A stretch of DNA of 64,000 nt from Paulownia fortunei (taxonomy: Eukaryota > Streptophyta > Magnoliopsida > Lamiales > Paulowniaceae), in NCBI GenBank assembly GCA_019321725.1, contig JAGSPU010001666.1, forward strand, positions 310,001 through 374,000. Reading direction: 5' to 3'. The position numbers were made by a program, and so were the translations under genes. Below the pieces are notes generated by a model. That model was not told the origin of the DNA. It did not search any database and was given only the letters and a program-made list of their open reading frames with translations. This document shows, in pieces, positions 1 through 13,400 of this stretch. Each line of letters begins with the position of its first letter. The first letter of the stretch is position 1.

Positions 1-2144
1 AAATCTATGTCATAACAAGACCGCAAGGCCTAAACACTGGTATATAAATGTTTGTTTTGAGAGATCAAGCCTTGGAACTATGAGGTGTTGACTGAGCAGA
101 AAGATTTCACAAAATTAAAATAACATTTTGACGGACAGTTTTACAGAAATATAATTTTTTTTTTCTAATTAACGCTGTTTATCTTTTTCAACTATGATTC
201 TTGAAATTCAATTGAAAAAGGCAAAAGAAAAAAAAACCCTTTCCTTTATTTACTCAACTCAAATAAAAAATCACTGTGATACTTGAATACTCAACCCTAT
301 AACGGTAGTCATATAAACAAGAATATTTCGAATAGTAAAAACATAAAATACGAAATAAAATATCAAATTAAAATATAGAACGTCAACTGCTCATAAACCG
401 TCAATCACTGACATAAACCCACCCCTCTATTTAGATGGAGCATCTAAACTCATATACGATTCAATCAAAAAGAAGGAATAATATTAAATATTGCAATCAG
501 AGTCGGAATTTCCCCATCAAAGCATGAAAGGTCTATGCCTACAATGAAAAATTAGTGCTACCAACTTGGTACGTATCAATTTATGGCTTGATGTTATGAA
601 TCCTAAGGAGTAGGGTCCTGGACTTGACAGTTTGCTAAAAATAATATTCGGACCCTCTGGGAAGGTCCATTTAACTACCGGGGTCCAAATCCACCACTGC
701 TGCTTCGTCGCTTATCCAAATTCACTTTATCCGATTAGTCACTAGTCACCAATAATCGAACTGTAATATTCTTTGCTCAAACCCGAAAAAAGCTTTTTGC
801 TACTGTTTCTTTTGATTTTCCTGTTTACTAAAATTGAACTCCTAACAGTTTGAGTTTGTTTGTTCAGCATGTCCGTAGTTTAAAATAACCCTTATCTTTT
901 GAGTATTTCTTTTCACATATTTTCATTGATTTAAATTAGATATTGAAAACAAGCCGAAATACAGGAACACGCAATAGATGATTTGGGTGAAATCAGTACA
1001 CTCTCAATTTGGATCTATTATATCTCCATTAAATATATTTTTGAGTTAGGTAATAACTTGCGACATAAGCACACGTTAGGTTCATTGGAATAATTTTCAA
1101 CTAAAACTATCTGATGCTAAAGTCACATAAAGTCGAGATGTCGAGATCGCTAGGAACATTGTAGAGAGAAAAACTAGTAGTTACTTTATGACGACTTTGC
1201 AACGAAATATTTATAATGGATTAAATACGTAAGTCGTACATCCCTAACCAGATGGTATCATTCGATCAATTCTTTGGTCATATCACATCCTAATCCAATA
1301 GTCTTGAACATCATGTCGATCCGACCCAAGTATCAGGTTGAATCGGGATCCATGATAAAAAGATTCAGATCCTTGGAGCGTTTGGTAATTTTGGGCCGTT
1401 AATAGAAGCAAAATGATAAATTTATCTTTGCCACATCAAAATTATAAAAGAACGAAACTAGAGATGATTTTGATAAAGTTTCCTGTATTTTCTTCGTGTT
1501 TCAAAATCACATATTAATGTTTGAGATGTGAACATTATCCTAAAAGCATACAATTGAAGTGTCAATAATCTCATTTGTCCTCAATGTAATTTTTATTACG
1601 TCTGACTTGATATTGAGGATTTCTAGATTCTAATTTCCGAAATTTACATCAAATACTTAGAGGAGAATAATAATGATGGGAATTAATGGGGTCAAAAAGT
1701 TAATTCACAAAAAAATGTACGACGATACTAAAGGTGCAACAACTCATTCCTCGTTCAACATACGTTGTTATTGCCTATTGCTTAGCAACCCAATAAATCA
1801 TAATTCAAATAATCATTTTTTCAGCGTAAAATAAGTTTTTAGAAGAAAATATATATTATCAGTGAAATTTGTTAGACATAAAAGGACGTCTATGTACATA
1901 ATCATGTGACTGATCATGTTCATCTGTAGTTATAAAATTGATTTAATGATAACACTTTTCAATGATTAGAAGACATAGGATGCTGGCGGTTGGATTATGA
2001 GAATAATTGCAGTCACAAAATAGTTGTTTTCAATAGATCAAAAACCCAAAAAAAAAAAGTAAAAAAAAAAAAGATGACTTATATAATTTCAAGACACAAA
2101 TAATCTTCCTTGAATTCCCCAACAAAAGTAATGGAAATATTTGT

Positions 2145-2445
2145 TATGTATTTGGAAGGTGTTTTGCAAGAAGATATTTTTGAGGAAGGAATTTGAAAAT
2201 AAAAATATTATTTAATTTTATTTTAGAGTAATATTTTTTATTATAGATATTTTGTCTTATAAACTTTTATCTCATTAATAGTGTCATGTCATCCTACAGC
2301 CTTTTTCAGTAAACTATATTATATTTCTTAATATAAAAGTAAAATGATATATATTCATAATAATATAATAATTTTGATGTATAGTGAGCTAAATTTTATT
2401 TTGGGAGAATGAGGAACAAATGTATTTTTATTCTGATGAAAAAAA
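2145..2445. repeat. Possible MITE-like dispersed repeat, copy A
   Basis: This AT-rich segment shares ordered similarity with 41,470-41,790. Both have an entry motif of the form GGAATTT after a purine-rich run, an AT-rich middle, and a closing block resembling AAATTTATTTTGGAAGAATGA. Two similar non-coding segments 39 kb apart suggest a small non-autonomous transposon family. Terminal inverted repeats and a target-site duplication could not be defined by eye, so this remains tentative. Confidence 0.3.
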
Positions 2446-4671
2446 AAATTTTTTGTAAAATAAAAACAAACATTAATAATATCTTGCTATGAAAACATAA
2501 ATAACATCTAAAAAATAACAACCAGTAAAAATGAGAATAGCGTTGTTAAAACAACATCGAATAATAGAAATCTAAAGATAGCGACGCACTACTCAAAAGC
2601 CATCCAATTCCCATGAGGGTAATCTCCTTTATTTTTTCACTTTTCCATAATTTACAACTTTAGCTGGAACCATTACTTTATTTCTGAGATGCCTTTGAAA
2701 CTTTGAAAGTTTTAGGGAGATTGTCTGAAAATGGGCACCCCATAAGATAAGAGTGGAAGATAGGCATATATAGCCATAGCCATTTTGGCACAGAGAAAAA
2801 AGAGCACATATTATAGGTGCACTCACACAGTAACTACAAAAGGCATTTTCTTTCTTCTTCGGGACTCTTTTAACTCTTTTTTCCCCAACCCCTATTACAT
2901 CCTAGTCTAAGTTAGGTACATATATTATATATTTATGGAAAAGATTCCTTGTTTTAATTGTGCACGTTGATGCAAAAAGCAATCCCCATAAAAAGAGCAT
3001 TTTTCATAGGAGCCACCCAAGGTTTTTGAGGGTTAATCATTAAATTTGATGATTGCATGAGCTTGCTCAGATGCTAGTAATGATATTATTTAGCTTAGAT
3101 GTTTGGAGGTCAAAATCGAGACACGTAGAATATGAAGAGCCAAAAGTATGTTATTTGAGTCATGTTTTTTTTTTTTTTTTTTATAACCCAGATTCCTAGC
3201 TTACGACGATATCTTGTTGATTTTAAAGTTTAATAAATGTTTTTGATTATTACGTTTTAAAATCCCATGAAAATTTGGAGAAGGGAAAAATAAATCTCGT
3301 GGTATTTTAAAAAATTAGAGGGTTAAGTTTCATTTTTTAATGTGGATATACAAATTAAGTTATCCAACCAAATGGGGCAAAGATGTGTCTTTTGGATGTG
3401 GAAAATGTGATATATTATATATTTTAAGCAGGGCCCAAATCAAAATAGGTATGATCTTTGAATTTTTTTGGTCAATAAAAAATACTTAAAAAAAGTAAAA
3501 GATTAGGAAACCCAGAGACCCGTAGAAAAATGTTTTAAAGGGTGAGCACGCGTGGTACCATTAAAGGAGGAAAGAAGGATTAATTTAAAATGCTACTCAA
3601 GGTGACAGAAAATAAAAAGGGGTTTAATTTGAACTTTTAACGTTAGTTGTCTCTACTTCTTAGGATGCTTCAATAATGATAGAGGCTGAATTATTGGCGA
3701 TGAGACATAAATATGAAATCTTTTAGTCTTATGAAGTTGGTAAAATTGCCATATTCCCTGTTGACTTATGAGTGACCAGCACAAGGGCGCCACCCCCCAA
3801 TAAACCATCCAATGTGACAGTCATTTTCATTTCTATTCCAAAGTAGATATATATAGTTGAAGTAGGTAGATAAATAAGGAAAATGAACAAGACTGAAAGG
3901 ATTAAATATTATTGTCAAAAGTGTTGCATGTATTTATATATAGTATGGTGTTTTATATTGAGTCATATCTCATCACGTAGAGTTTTGAAACTTTTCTTGT
4001 AATATAAATAAGTAAAGATTTTTTTGAGTCTAAACAAACTCATTTGGAGTTTTTCGTTATATTTTAGAATTTAAATATAATACAAATAAGAAAAGTATAA
4101 ATAAGTAATATATATAAAAATAAATAAATAAATAAGAGAAATAGAGGAGGAGGACTATCCGATGAACTCACTTATTTTGTTCAGAGGAGCTTGAGACCGA
4201 GGGGAGGAAGTAGTCGACTCCAATAACAGATTAATTTGTTGGCTACATTTTAGTTCAAAATTGGGGGGCTAGTTGGCGTGATTGTAGTGTAGTTCGAAAT
4301 AATAAAAAAATACATTTTCAAGATCATCAGTCTCTTTCTCTCTAAATTCGACTTTATCTTTTACTTGTATTCAATATTTTAATTTTGAAAAATTAATGAG
4401 TTTTAATTCTTACATTTCTAAAGATTGTGGTCATAAAAATTAGTATTGCTTTATATACTAGAGATGAATTCCTTGATAACCATCTTTATCATATTGGCAG
4501 ATTTTTTTGTGTATCTAACCTATCATATTCCGTATTTATATACATATTTTTTTTAAATTCAATTGTCTTCTTTATGTTTTTACTAGAAATTTTCTATAAC
4601 CACTATCTTATATTACACAAAGGACTAACAACTAAACTAATTTACTAGATAGAGGGAGAAGAAATTTCTAA

Positions 4672-4704
4672 CCACCCCACCCCCCCACCCCCACCCCCAC
4701 ACCA
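4672..4704. repeat. C-rich low-complexity tract
   Basis: The tract consists of runs of C separated by single A residues (CCCCACCCCC type). The opposite strand is G-rich with several G runs, so it could form a G-quadruplex-like structure. No gene is nearby. Confidence 0.8.
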
Positions 4705-6050
4705 AGAAAAAGGAAAAAATGTTACATTTGAAGATATTCAGAAGAACTTAAGATGCCCATAGTCTAACAAATAATCCACTAATAATACGATTGGATAAAG
4801 TAAGAAAAGATTGCTATGATATCGGATCCAATACTTTGTTACTATACCAATACTTGTGTGGGTTAGCTCTTGCCTATATAAACTCTCATGTACTTCAAAA
4901 TCCCAAGCACATATCTCACTCAAAGCTAACACCATCTCATTTGTCTTATTGAGAACAAGAATACTCACATGTACGATGATACAAATTGTTCTAAGTTGGG
5001 GTGGGGGGTTGAATGGGAGTTTAATTATCCTCCAACTTTATCAAAAATTCAAGAAACCTCAAGATTCTTGGAGCCAAGTTATACGAAATTAAGTCAATGG
5101 GGATTCTGACCCATTTCAACAAGCCCAAAAATATGCATTGAACTATTTTAATATAAAATCAAAATAAATGTTATTAATAAATTCACAATGGATGCAGGGC
5201 ACAAACATGTGTCATGTGTGTGTGTGTGTTTTTCCTCTTCTTTTTTTTCTTTTTTTTTTTTGTGGTTTTGGAAATACACAGCCATGTGTTGTTGTTTATC
5301 AAGGGAAAGTGAAAATTTTATTAAAGTGGGGTACAAGGCGTAATTAAGGGACCCATGTGAGGAGCAACTGCGGAACACAATTCCGAAATTTGATCCCCCC
5401 TCGTGCCTTAAGAATCTATTTTCTTAATCATTGCTTCCCCCACTAATCCCCTTTTCAAATATCCCATAAAATTATTTTTTGATTCACCAAATCTAAACGC
5501 CTCTTTTTTCATTGGCTTACTAGTCAATAACTAATTCAGTGGACTCGCTATCAATATACAGTATAACAAACATAAAGTAAAAAAAAAAAAAGGGTCTAAC
5601 TAATCTTGCTAAATGAAAAAATAAATAAATAGATCTAGTATATGAGAATATCAATATAAACATTCGCTTTCTCATTTTATGTTTATGCTCAATTAAATCT
5701 TCGATTTGAGATTTTTTTTTTAAAAAAATAATTGCTATTTGTTATTTTATGATGGTCAAAATGCCTAGTATTTTGACTAGCTTATTTCATTAATCTTTTG
5801 AGAATTTTCGTATCACTAATTTTCAAACAGTAAATGTTTTACGTTTAAGTGTTAGTCAAGTCCTATTTAAATTAATTAATTAATTAAATTATTACTATTA
5901 TATATTAATGTGATCAAGTTCGACAGTATCCCACCAGAATATTGTCCGCTTTGCCCCAAGCCTTGTCCAAGCCTAAGTCACTGGCTCACGGTTTTAAAAG
6001 GCTTTTTGGAAAGATGGACTTGGACCAATCTTATATGGCACACCATCTTT

Positions 6051-6074
6051 TTATTCCACACCGACGTGGAATAA
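6051..6074. other. Short perfect inverted repeat with ACGT core
   Basis: TTATTCCAC at 6051-6059 is repeated inverted as GTGGAATAA at 6066-6074 with a six-base loop. The right arm reads ACGTGG, a G-box-like core. About 20 bases downstream is a TATATATAAAAG stretch. Together these look like a small promoter, but no recognisable gene follows. Confidence 0.4.
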
Positions 6075-8109
6075 CCAACCGCCGCCGCAATATATATAAA
6101 AGCATAATTCATCTATCTTGACTTTACTAATATTGGATTAAGAACGAAGAATAACACACTATGAGAAAATTTATACAATTCGGACGAGGAGTCGAGGAGT
6201 GCTGGGAGATGGAGGCTGGCGGGGCAGGCAAGCCTGCCGACAGATCCCCGTTTGAAGGGGGGCAAAGTGGCAAATTTTCCCTTTAACATGGCTAATATTT
6301 TCAGCCCCAAAATCCCAATATGCTACCCATTCACACCACACCATGCCTCCATGGTGGCAGCGGCGGCATCCGCCACTATAACCACCAATAGTTGCCGGTG
6401 GGTGGTGGTGTCATCACATCAGTCATCAGACATATTCATATGTCTCTCACTTTTGTGACGTCATAATATAGTAAGTAAAGTAGTAACTAACAAGTCTCGA
6501 TTATCTAGAGTTTTGCCTACACTGGCTTGTCATTTTTTATCTTAATTAATAGCGTGTTAATCAAATTTTAAAATTACGAGTATTTAAAAATGTCTCTCTC
6601 GCAATTATTTTTTGTACCAACATTCTTTTTAAACATTTCTCGGAAACTAAGAATTGCGTTGAATAGTGTTTTTTCTCACTTTAAATTTTATAATTGATCT
6701 ATTTGTTTCTTTTAGGAGTAAAAGACTTTGATAGAAGAAAATTATTTGTGCTCGTAACTGGGCTTTCGACGTGTTGACTGAAATAGGATTAAAGGTGATA
6801 AATTATTTTATTTTATACCTAAAATACCACATTATCTATCCTATTGGCGATAGTAAAGCAATAAAGTTGGTCGTTCATCTTTCAAAATTGTAGATTTTTA
6901 TCCACTCCTACCCATTCATAGTTGTTAATAAGATTTTTTATTTTAAATTAATATTTTATTTTTTATTTCATATTATAGATAAACGTCAAGTAAATAAATA
7001 TTTGAATGTGGATTATATAATATTGACATATCTTTATTTTATGATTAAAATATAATTAAAACATAAAATCTAAAATGATTATTTCTTTTTGTAGCATGTA
7101 ATCATATAACCATTGCTAAATTAATCACTTTGCATAAGTAAGAACATGAAAATGAGCTTGGATTACAATTTTTTATTTTGTTACTTTTTGAAAACAAAAA
7201 AAGAAAAGAAAATGGTGAATTAAAGTCATGGCAATGTGCGTGTCCATCTTTTCTTTTAATAAATACAATAAACTCCCAAGTCTTCTTCCTTTACTCTACT
7301 TAGCATTCTTTCTTTACTTTTAAAAGTAGGAAAAAAAAAAGGGGGGTTAAATTGAAGGCAATGGCGGGCGTTCAAAAGATGGGACCTAGCGCCGTTAACA
7401 GGGCCACATCGAGCCGTAAATAAAACGTTTCTAAATTGTGAGCCGGGGGTGAAGTGGGGCTCGGGCTTCATTGTGCGCGTGTTCTGTGTTTTGCCTTTTT
7501 GGGGTGTGAACGTGATTTATATTGGCTAGCGCGGTTCAGACCACTTTTACGGCTTGAGCCACTTCCAACTATACTAACAGATTTGCTATTCAAATATAAT
7601 TCATTAAGTTGTAAAATTCATTGTATTATTAGGAATAACTAAAAAACATATTATAAAATATTGTCTCTATGATACAAGTTGTCATAAAATTGATTTGTGA
7701 GTGTATAGTATTTATTGTCAAAAGAAGTTAATATATGGTACTAATCTGCAATTATTTAAACTTGACGAGCATAATTACAAATTTAGTATATTAATGAAAG
7801 AAATATCAAAGAATTTTATGATATAAAAGTATTGGTGCATTTTATGAAAATACACGTTTCATTTGAGGTGTGTCAGAGAGGCTGCAGCTGAAAGTTGATC
7901 GGCTGGCTGGAAAAGGTTGAAAAAAGAATTCCTTAAAAATGATATAATGGCGCTGAAAGTAAATATGTTGGTTTGGTTGGAAGGCCTACACGTGATAATT
8001 ACATTCTTTCACGTCTGCACTTTGCAGCTCTTATTATTTCATGTTCCATTTTTTTTATATAAATAAATTATTATTTCATGTTTATCATTTCTTTTACTTC
8101 ATAAGTATG

Positions 8110-8620
8110 AGTGGTAATCTTTAGATGCCAATGCTCGGGTCTTAATCGGACCCGTCACAAATTCATTCAGTTCGGGCGTATTCGAGTTGAATAAATAGGT
8201 AATGAAGTAGATAATAAGTTCATTTTTTATAGAATTATCGGGTTCGTGGTGGATAATGGGTTCAAGAAAATTCGTCTTGAACTCCCTAAATATAAGTTAT
8301 ATAAATAAATTAGGGTTTTATCTATTTGACTTTTTTATTTTTTTTCTTCTCCTACCCTCGTTTTTTTTGTCGCTATATTTTTATTATACTTTGAAATAAT
8401 TATTTATTTTTTATTTATTTTTTAAATTAATTTTTTCAAAAAGAAAACAACTAAAGGGTTTGACGGGCTAAACCCGCCGAGTACGGATCCGGTGCGGTGC
8501 AAATTCTAAACTAAATGAAAGCAGAATGATCTCGAATTTATATTTTTCTTGGCGGGACGGGTCTTGGGTCCAATCAAACCCATCACAGACCCGCCCCTTT
8601 GACATTCCTAGTAATGTTTC
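8110..8620. mobile_element. Degenerate hAT-like non-autonomous element fragment
   Basis: The segment is bounded by GC-richer ends of the kind seen in many plant hAT-derived MITEs. The left end has GCTCGGGTC followed by GGACCCGTCAC. The right end has GGCGGGACGGGTCTTGGGTC, ACCCGCCCC and TTGACATTCCTAG. The middle is AT-rich with GGGTTCAAGAAAA. A similar arrangement occurs at 42,945-43,245. No transposase coding is present, and terminal repeats and target-site duplication are not clean, so family assignment is an inference. Confidence 0.4.
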
Positions 8621-9098
8621 TGATTCTAACGTTCATCAAATTGAAAAAAATAAACTGATAAGAATTTCTCTTTTCATCTAAAAATAAAAGAAAATGTGAC
8701 TCAATAAACCGATTATTAGTCTTCATTTTTCTCGTTGCTTTCCCTATTAGTTTGAGCAACATTGATAGCAATACTATACAAGGTTATATAAATCAAGAAA
8801 TAGAAAAATAAGAAGCTGTGTGTGAGTTGAATGATAATTACTCATGTTGTCTAGTAGTCTGAATTGATTGACTATAGTTTAAGAATGATATCTTACAAAT
8901 TAAGTTTTAATTTCTCTTTCTTAGAATCCAATCTTTACTCTCATGGAAAAAAAAAGACGTGCGCTTCTTAAGGAAATAGAAAAAAGAAAATATATACATT
9001 CATATCCACATTTCTTGCCGAACAAAAAAGAAAAGAAAATAATTAATTTAGAACGGATTAAATAGTATAGATTTAGATTCTTTTTTTGTTTATCTAAC

Positions 9099-9127
9099 CA
9101 CATATATATATATATATATATATATAT
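9099..9127. repeat. TA dinucleotide microsatellite
   Basis: Alternating TA run of roughly 26 bases, likely length-polymorphic. No gene overlaps it. Confidence 0.85.
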
Positions 9128-9685
9128 TAAAGTATACAATGCTACCGTAAATGACAAGGATTACAACAACTCAATTAACTTGATAATCATTTGTCAAATT
9201 CAATTGTAATGAAGGCGTGTATATTACCCAAGAGGAAATTTAACTGAAAATAACAACTTTGACAATTAACCACCTCCAAATGTCTACTCTTTACCTGATT
9301 TCTACAATGATTTTCTTGCATTTTTAAATATTACAAATATTTGCAATAAATCTTTATTTTTTTCACGTTAACTATCCATTTTTCACTAAATATTAGAGCC
9401 ATTGGAAATAGGACAGTTTATATGGTTACAGGGTCCTATGAAAAGGAGCCTGATCCATGTATTGAATGAGAACTGAGAAACAAAAATCTCTCGATTCTCA
9501 CTATACTGAACGAAGACCGAGAATCGAATCATAAGTGGAAAACAGTGAAGAAGAGAAAAAAAAAGTAGAATTTTAAAGACAAAACAGAAAGAAAAAAAAA
9601 AAAGAAGAAAAAGTTCATACACACAAAAAGTACTGTAATTAACAGTTAATACACTCTCCCTCCCCTACCAGAAGTTATTTTAATG

Positions 9686-9697
9686 TTTATATATATC
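9686..9697 (+). promoter_or_regulatory. Putative TATA box of the auxin carrier gene
   Basis: A TTTATATATATC stretch lies in AT-rich DNA just before a CT-rich region typical of plant transcription starts. A start about 30 bases downstream (around 9720-9730) would give a 5' leader of roughly 530 nt after removal of the leader intron. This is placed by consensus only. Confidence 0.45.
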
Positions 9698-10015
9698 AGC
9701 TGCTTTAATAGTAGCAGAAAGTCCTCTTTTCCCTTTTGTTACTCACTCACTACTCTGTAACAAGATCTTTTGTTCTCTCTCTTTTTTTCTTCTCTGCAAA
9801 ACACTATAAACAAAGAAAAAAGAACTCTGTTTTCTCAGCTGAAACTTTGCTGCTTTTGAGGTCCTCGCCGCCTTCAGCCGCTGCAGAAAATTTTGTGGAA
9901 GCGCATTTAGTTTCGGGATTTTGCTACTATATAGCTAGACTGAGTGCAATAATTTCCGGGCTGCATTTATTAAAAGTCCTTGCTTTGTTAAGCTCTCTCT
10001 TTGTCAATTCGTGGA

Positions 10016-10030
10016 ATGAAGAAATCTTGA
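10016..10030 (+). promoter_or_regulatory. Four-codon uORF in the auxin carrier 5' leader
   Basis: An ATG at 10016 opens a four-codon frame (MKKS) ending in TGA. It is the only ATG I found between the putative TATA box and the leader intron, so ribosomes scanning a full-length leader would meet it first. It may lower translation of the carrier. Its effect depends on where transcription starts, which the sequence does not prove. Confidence 0.45.
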
Positions 10031-10214
10031 ACTGTCACTCTTTTATTCAGTATATAGAAAGCTTCCCTTCTGCCTTTTCTATTCATTCTTGTTTTGGTAA
10101 AAGAGCTGAGGGGTCATATATTTGGACTTGGTTCAATCAAGGCAGAGCTTTTGTGCTCGTTTTTTCAATTATCTGAGATCTGGGTACAAGAAAAAGACTC
10201 ATCAAAACAATAAG

Positions 10215-10411
10215 GTATTTCAGAAAGTGAAACTTGGGATTTTCTTTTTTCTTTCCTTTTTGTTCTTTGTATTTGTTGGAAGATTTATTATTTGTTTTGC
10301 TTTGGATCTGGGGAATTTTCTTGGCCTTCGTTTTCTTGGAAGAAGGGGGGGTTGGCTTCGTGCATTTCTTTTGTCTCATTGGGTGTCTCTTTTTTTTTTG
10401 TATGTTTGCAG
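10215..10411 (+). other. Putative 5' leader intron of the auxin carrier gene
   Basis: TAAG|GTATTT at 10214/10215 and a T-rich tract ending TTTGCAG at 10411 give good donor and acceptor matches. The roughly 200-base interval is strongly T-rich. Splicing leaves a short exon part (10412-10450) directly before the start codon. Introns just upstream of the ATG are common in plant genes and often raise expression. cDNA would confirm it. Confidence 0.5.
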
Positions 10412-10450
10412 ATCTGCCAGAATTTCTTTTAGTAGATAAAATCGAAGACA

Positions 10451-13400
10451 ATGTTGACTCAGAAGCAAGCAGAGGAAGCTATTGTCTCCAACTTCAACGA
10501 AACTGAACATGATGGCGGCGGCAAGGAGGAGGAGAAAGTGGAGGAGCAGACCATTTTCAGCGTCAAAAGCATGCTGTGGCACGGTGGCTCCGCCTGGGAT
10601 GCCTGGTTCAGTTGTGCTTCTAATCAAGTATGTACATTTGTAACTTTTTCCCACCTTCCCATTGCAAAATATTCTCTCTTTATCAAGATTCTGTTAGACA
10701 TCTTCTTTTTTTTCTCCTTTATGAAAAAAATGATTTTTGATTTGGTTTACTAATACTATGAAGTTTGATCGTTTCTATCGTAGGTTGCACAAGTGCTGTT
10801 GACACTTCCATACTCTTTTTCTCAACTCGGAATGCTATCTGGGATTGTTTTTCAAATATTCTATGGTTTGATCGGCAGCTGGACGGCTTATCTTATCAGT
10901 GTTCTATACATTGAGTATCGAAGTCGGAAGGAAAAAGAAGGTGTTAGCTTCAAAAACCATGTCATTCAGGTTTGTCATTCATGTTCTCAAAGAAAGTGGC
11001 ACCAAATCTTTAATAAAAAAAAAAGATTATTATTTTAATTTCTGAATGCAGTGGTTTGAAGTGCTGGATGGATTACTTGGTCCATACTGGAAAGCAGTGG
11101 GTTTGGCCTTCAACTGCACTTTCCTTCTATTTGGATCTGTCATACAACTTATAGGCTGTGCTAGGTGACCAAAATTTCTTTCTGTTCATATTCAAAATAC
11201 TATATATTATAGTCTTGAATTCTATATCTGTTCCTTTTCATAAAAGATTGATCCTTGATGAAGGAAATTTATATTTTTTACAGCAACATATACTACATAA
11301 ATGACCACCTGGACAAGAGGACATGGACTTATATATTTGGAGCTTGTTGTGCCACCACTGTTTTCATTCCCTCTTTTCACAACTACAGAATTTGGTCCTT
11401 TTTAGGACTTGGGATGACCACTTATACGGCTTGGTACATGACTATAGCATCTCTTGTTCATGGCCAGGTAACAACAAATACTCCCATTAAAGTAAAGTCA
11501 ATAGTGCAGGAAAACATCAGTTATCAATCATTATTGGATAATTAATTTTGTTTTTTCCGCTAAATGGGATTATTAACTCCACCTTTTTGTACTTAATTTG
11601 GATTTTAATAGGCTGAAGATGTGCAACACTCTGGTCCGAAAAAGCTGGTGCTGTACTTCACCGGTGCCACCAACATCCTGTACACATTTGGTGGCCATGC
11701 TGTCACTGTGTAAGCCTTTCCTTCCATTTTCTTGTTTTATTTTTTCTTCTTCCATTTCTTGCTAATTATTTAAATGTGCAGAAATATTATCTTCTTCTTC
11801 CACTTCTTCTCGGCTTCTCTTTGCAGCTTTTGCCGGTGACCTCGGGGATTGTGAAAACTGACAGAATCAACAGAAAACTACTTTTTCTTTGTTTGGTAGA
11901 GTAAAGGTTATATAAAAAGAAAAGTAAAACTCTTAACGTTATCCCACAGTGGATTTCCCTTTGAGCCAAACAACAGTAAACTTCATTTACTACATATTTC
12001 TGCCACCTGATCTTGAGTTCTCGATTTGGTCTATATGTAATTTCTGAACAATTGTTTTACATGTTGTACCCTAAGGGTAGTTTGGACATTGAACCCATAA
12101 CATTTAGAAGTCCAATGCCCATCATCTGAAAAGTACTTGTGCATCACACAATAATTGCCCAATGTTTCCAGTGGTAAAAGGAATAATCTTTTACAGTTAG
12201 ATTCTTGTCTTTATGGTATATTTGTATATTTATGTAGTAGATTACTTTATTAGCCTAACTTGACTTAAAATGATCTCAATCTGATCATTTTTTACTGGTG
12301 GTTAAATTTTTTTTACAGGGAAATAATGCATGCAATGTGGAAACCCCAAAAGTTCAAGTACATTTACTTGTTGGCCACTCTCTATGTTTTCACTCTAACC
12401 TTACCGTCCGCTTCAGCCGTCTATTGGGCCTTCGGCGATCAGCTCCTCAACCACTCCAATGCATTCTCCCTCCTCCCCAAGTCCGGCTGGCGCGATGCTG
12501 CTGTTATCCTTATGCTCATCCACCAGGTCTCCTCCTAGTTTCTTAAACTTTTCATGTGTGTGGTGTTCAAGAATTTTTGTACTAATAGTCGAATCCACGG
12601 TAGGACTAGTAGGGTTCTTGCGTGCATTTTGTGTTCATCTCTTATAAAATTATTTACGGATCTTATCCACATAAATTGTATAATGAAGATAAACACAAAA
12701 TGAACAATAAGATCATTAGTCAAAATCCTACCATAATTATATACCAATTATGAATATGGTGACTAACTGAGTTGTGGGTTATGGACACAGTTCATCACAT
12801 TTGGGTTTGCATGTACACCTCTGTACTTTGTTTGGGAGAAGGTGATTGGAATGCATGACACAAGAAGCATATGTTTGAGGGCACTTGCAAGGCTGCCAGT
12901 GGTGATACCAATATGGTTCTTGGCCATTATCTTCCCATTCTTTGGCCCCATCAACTCAGCTGTTGGGGCGCTGTTAGTGAGTTTCACCGTCTACATCATC
13001 CCATCCCTCGCCCATATGCTCACTTATAGAAAAGCCTCAGCTCGTCAGGTAACTTTTTTGAAATTACTTTTTCACCATCCAACTTTAACATTGCAAGTAA
13101 TAATGTACTGCATCATTTTTTCAATCACCGTTTACTTTCCTTGTATAGTAAGCTAAACAGTAAAGGAATTTTAATTTATTTGCTTATAAATTTTCAAAAT
13201 AAAATATTATAATCATATAACATAATTTGAACATTTTATAATTTTAATGATCATAATATTTGATATTTTGTAAACTCTAAAAATATATTATAAAATAAGA
13301 TGTAAATTAAGTAAATTTAGGCACACATCCCTTCTAAAGCATGGCTTGAGAAATTAATTGGAGGGTTAGCGTTTGTTACCCCCGAGATCTAGCTGGCAAG

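Larger units (their letters stand above)
1..9680. other. Gene-free AT-rich intergenic region
   Basis: No reading frame here has the length, composition or family resemblance of a plant gene, and I found no exon chain on either strand. Short open frames exist but are isolated and of low complexity. The stretch holds homopolymer runs, a C-rich tract near 4.68 kb, a TA repeat near 9.1 kb, a possible MITE-like segment near 2.15-2.44 kb and a degenerate hAT-like segment near 8.11-8.62 kb. A locally GC-richer patch at about 6.05-6.45 kb has a TATA-like stretch (about 6091-6101) and a 68-codon open frame but no recognisable product. The last few hundred bases should include the promoter of the auxin carrier gene. 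Confidence 0.7.

Noticed and set aside
6252..6458. 68-codon open frame after a TATA-like stretch, with an Ala-rich middle
   Set aside because: It could be a tiny gene, but no recognisable domain, conservation or transcript support exists; recorded only in the intergenic entry.
10137..10451. 104-codon open frame antisense to the auxin carrier leader
   Set aside because: It lies opposite the T-rich leader intron, is Lys/Asn/Ser-rich low complexity and has no family resemblance; a composition artefact.
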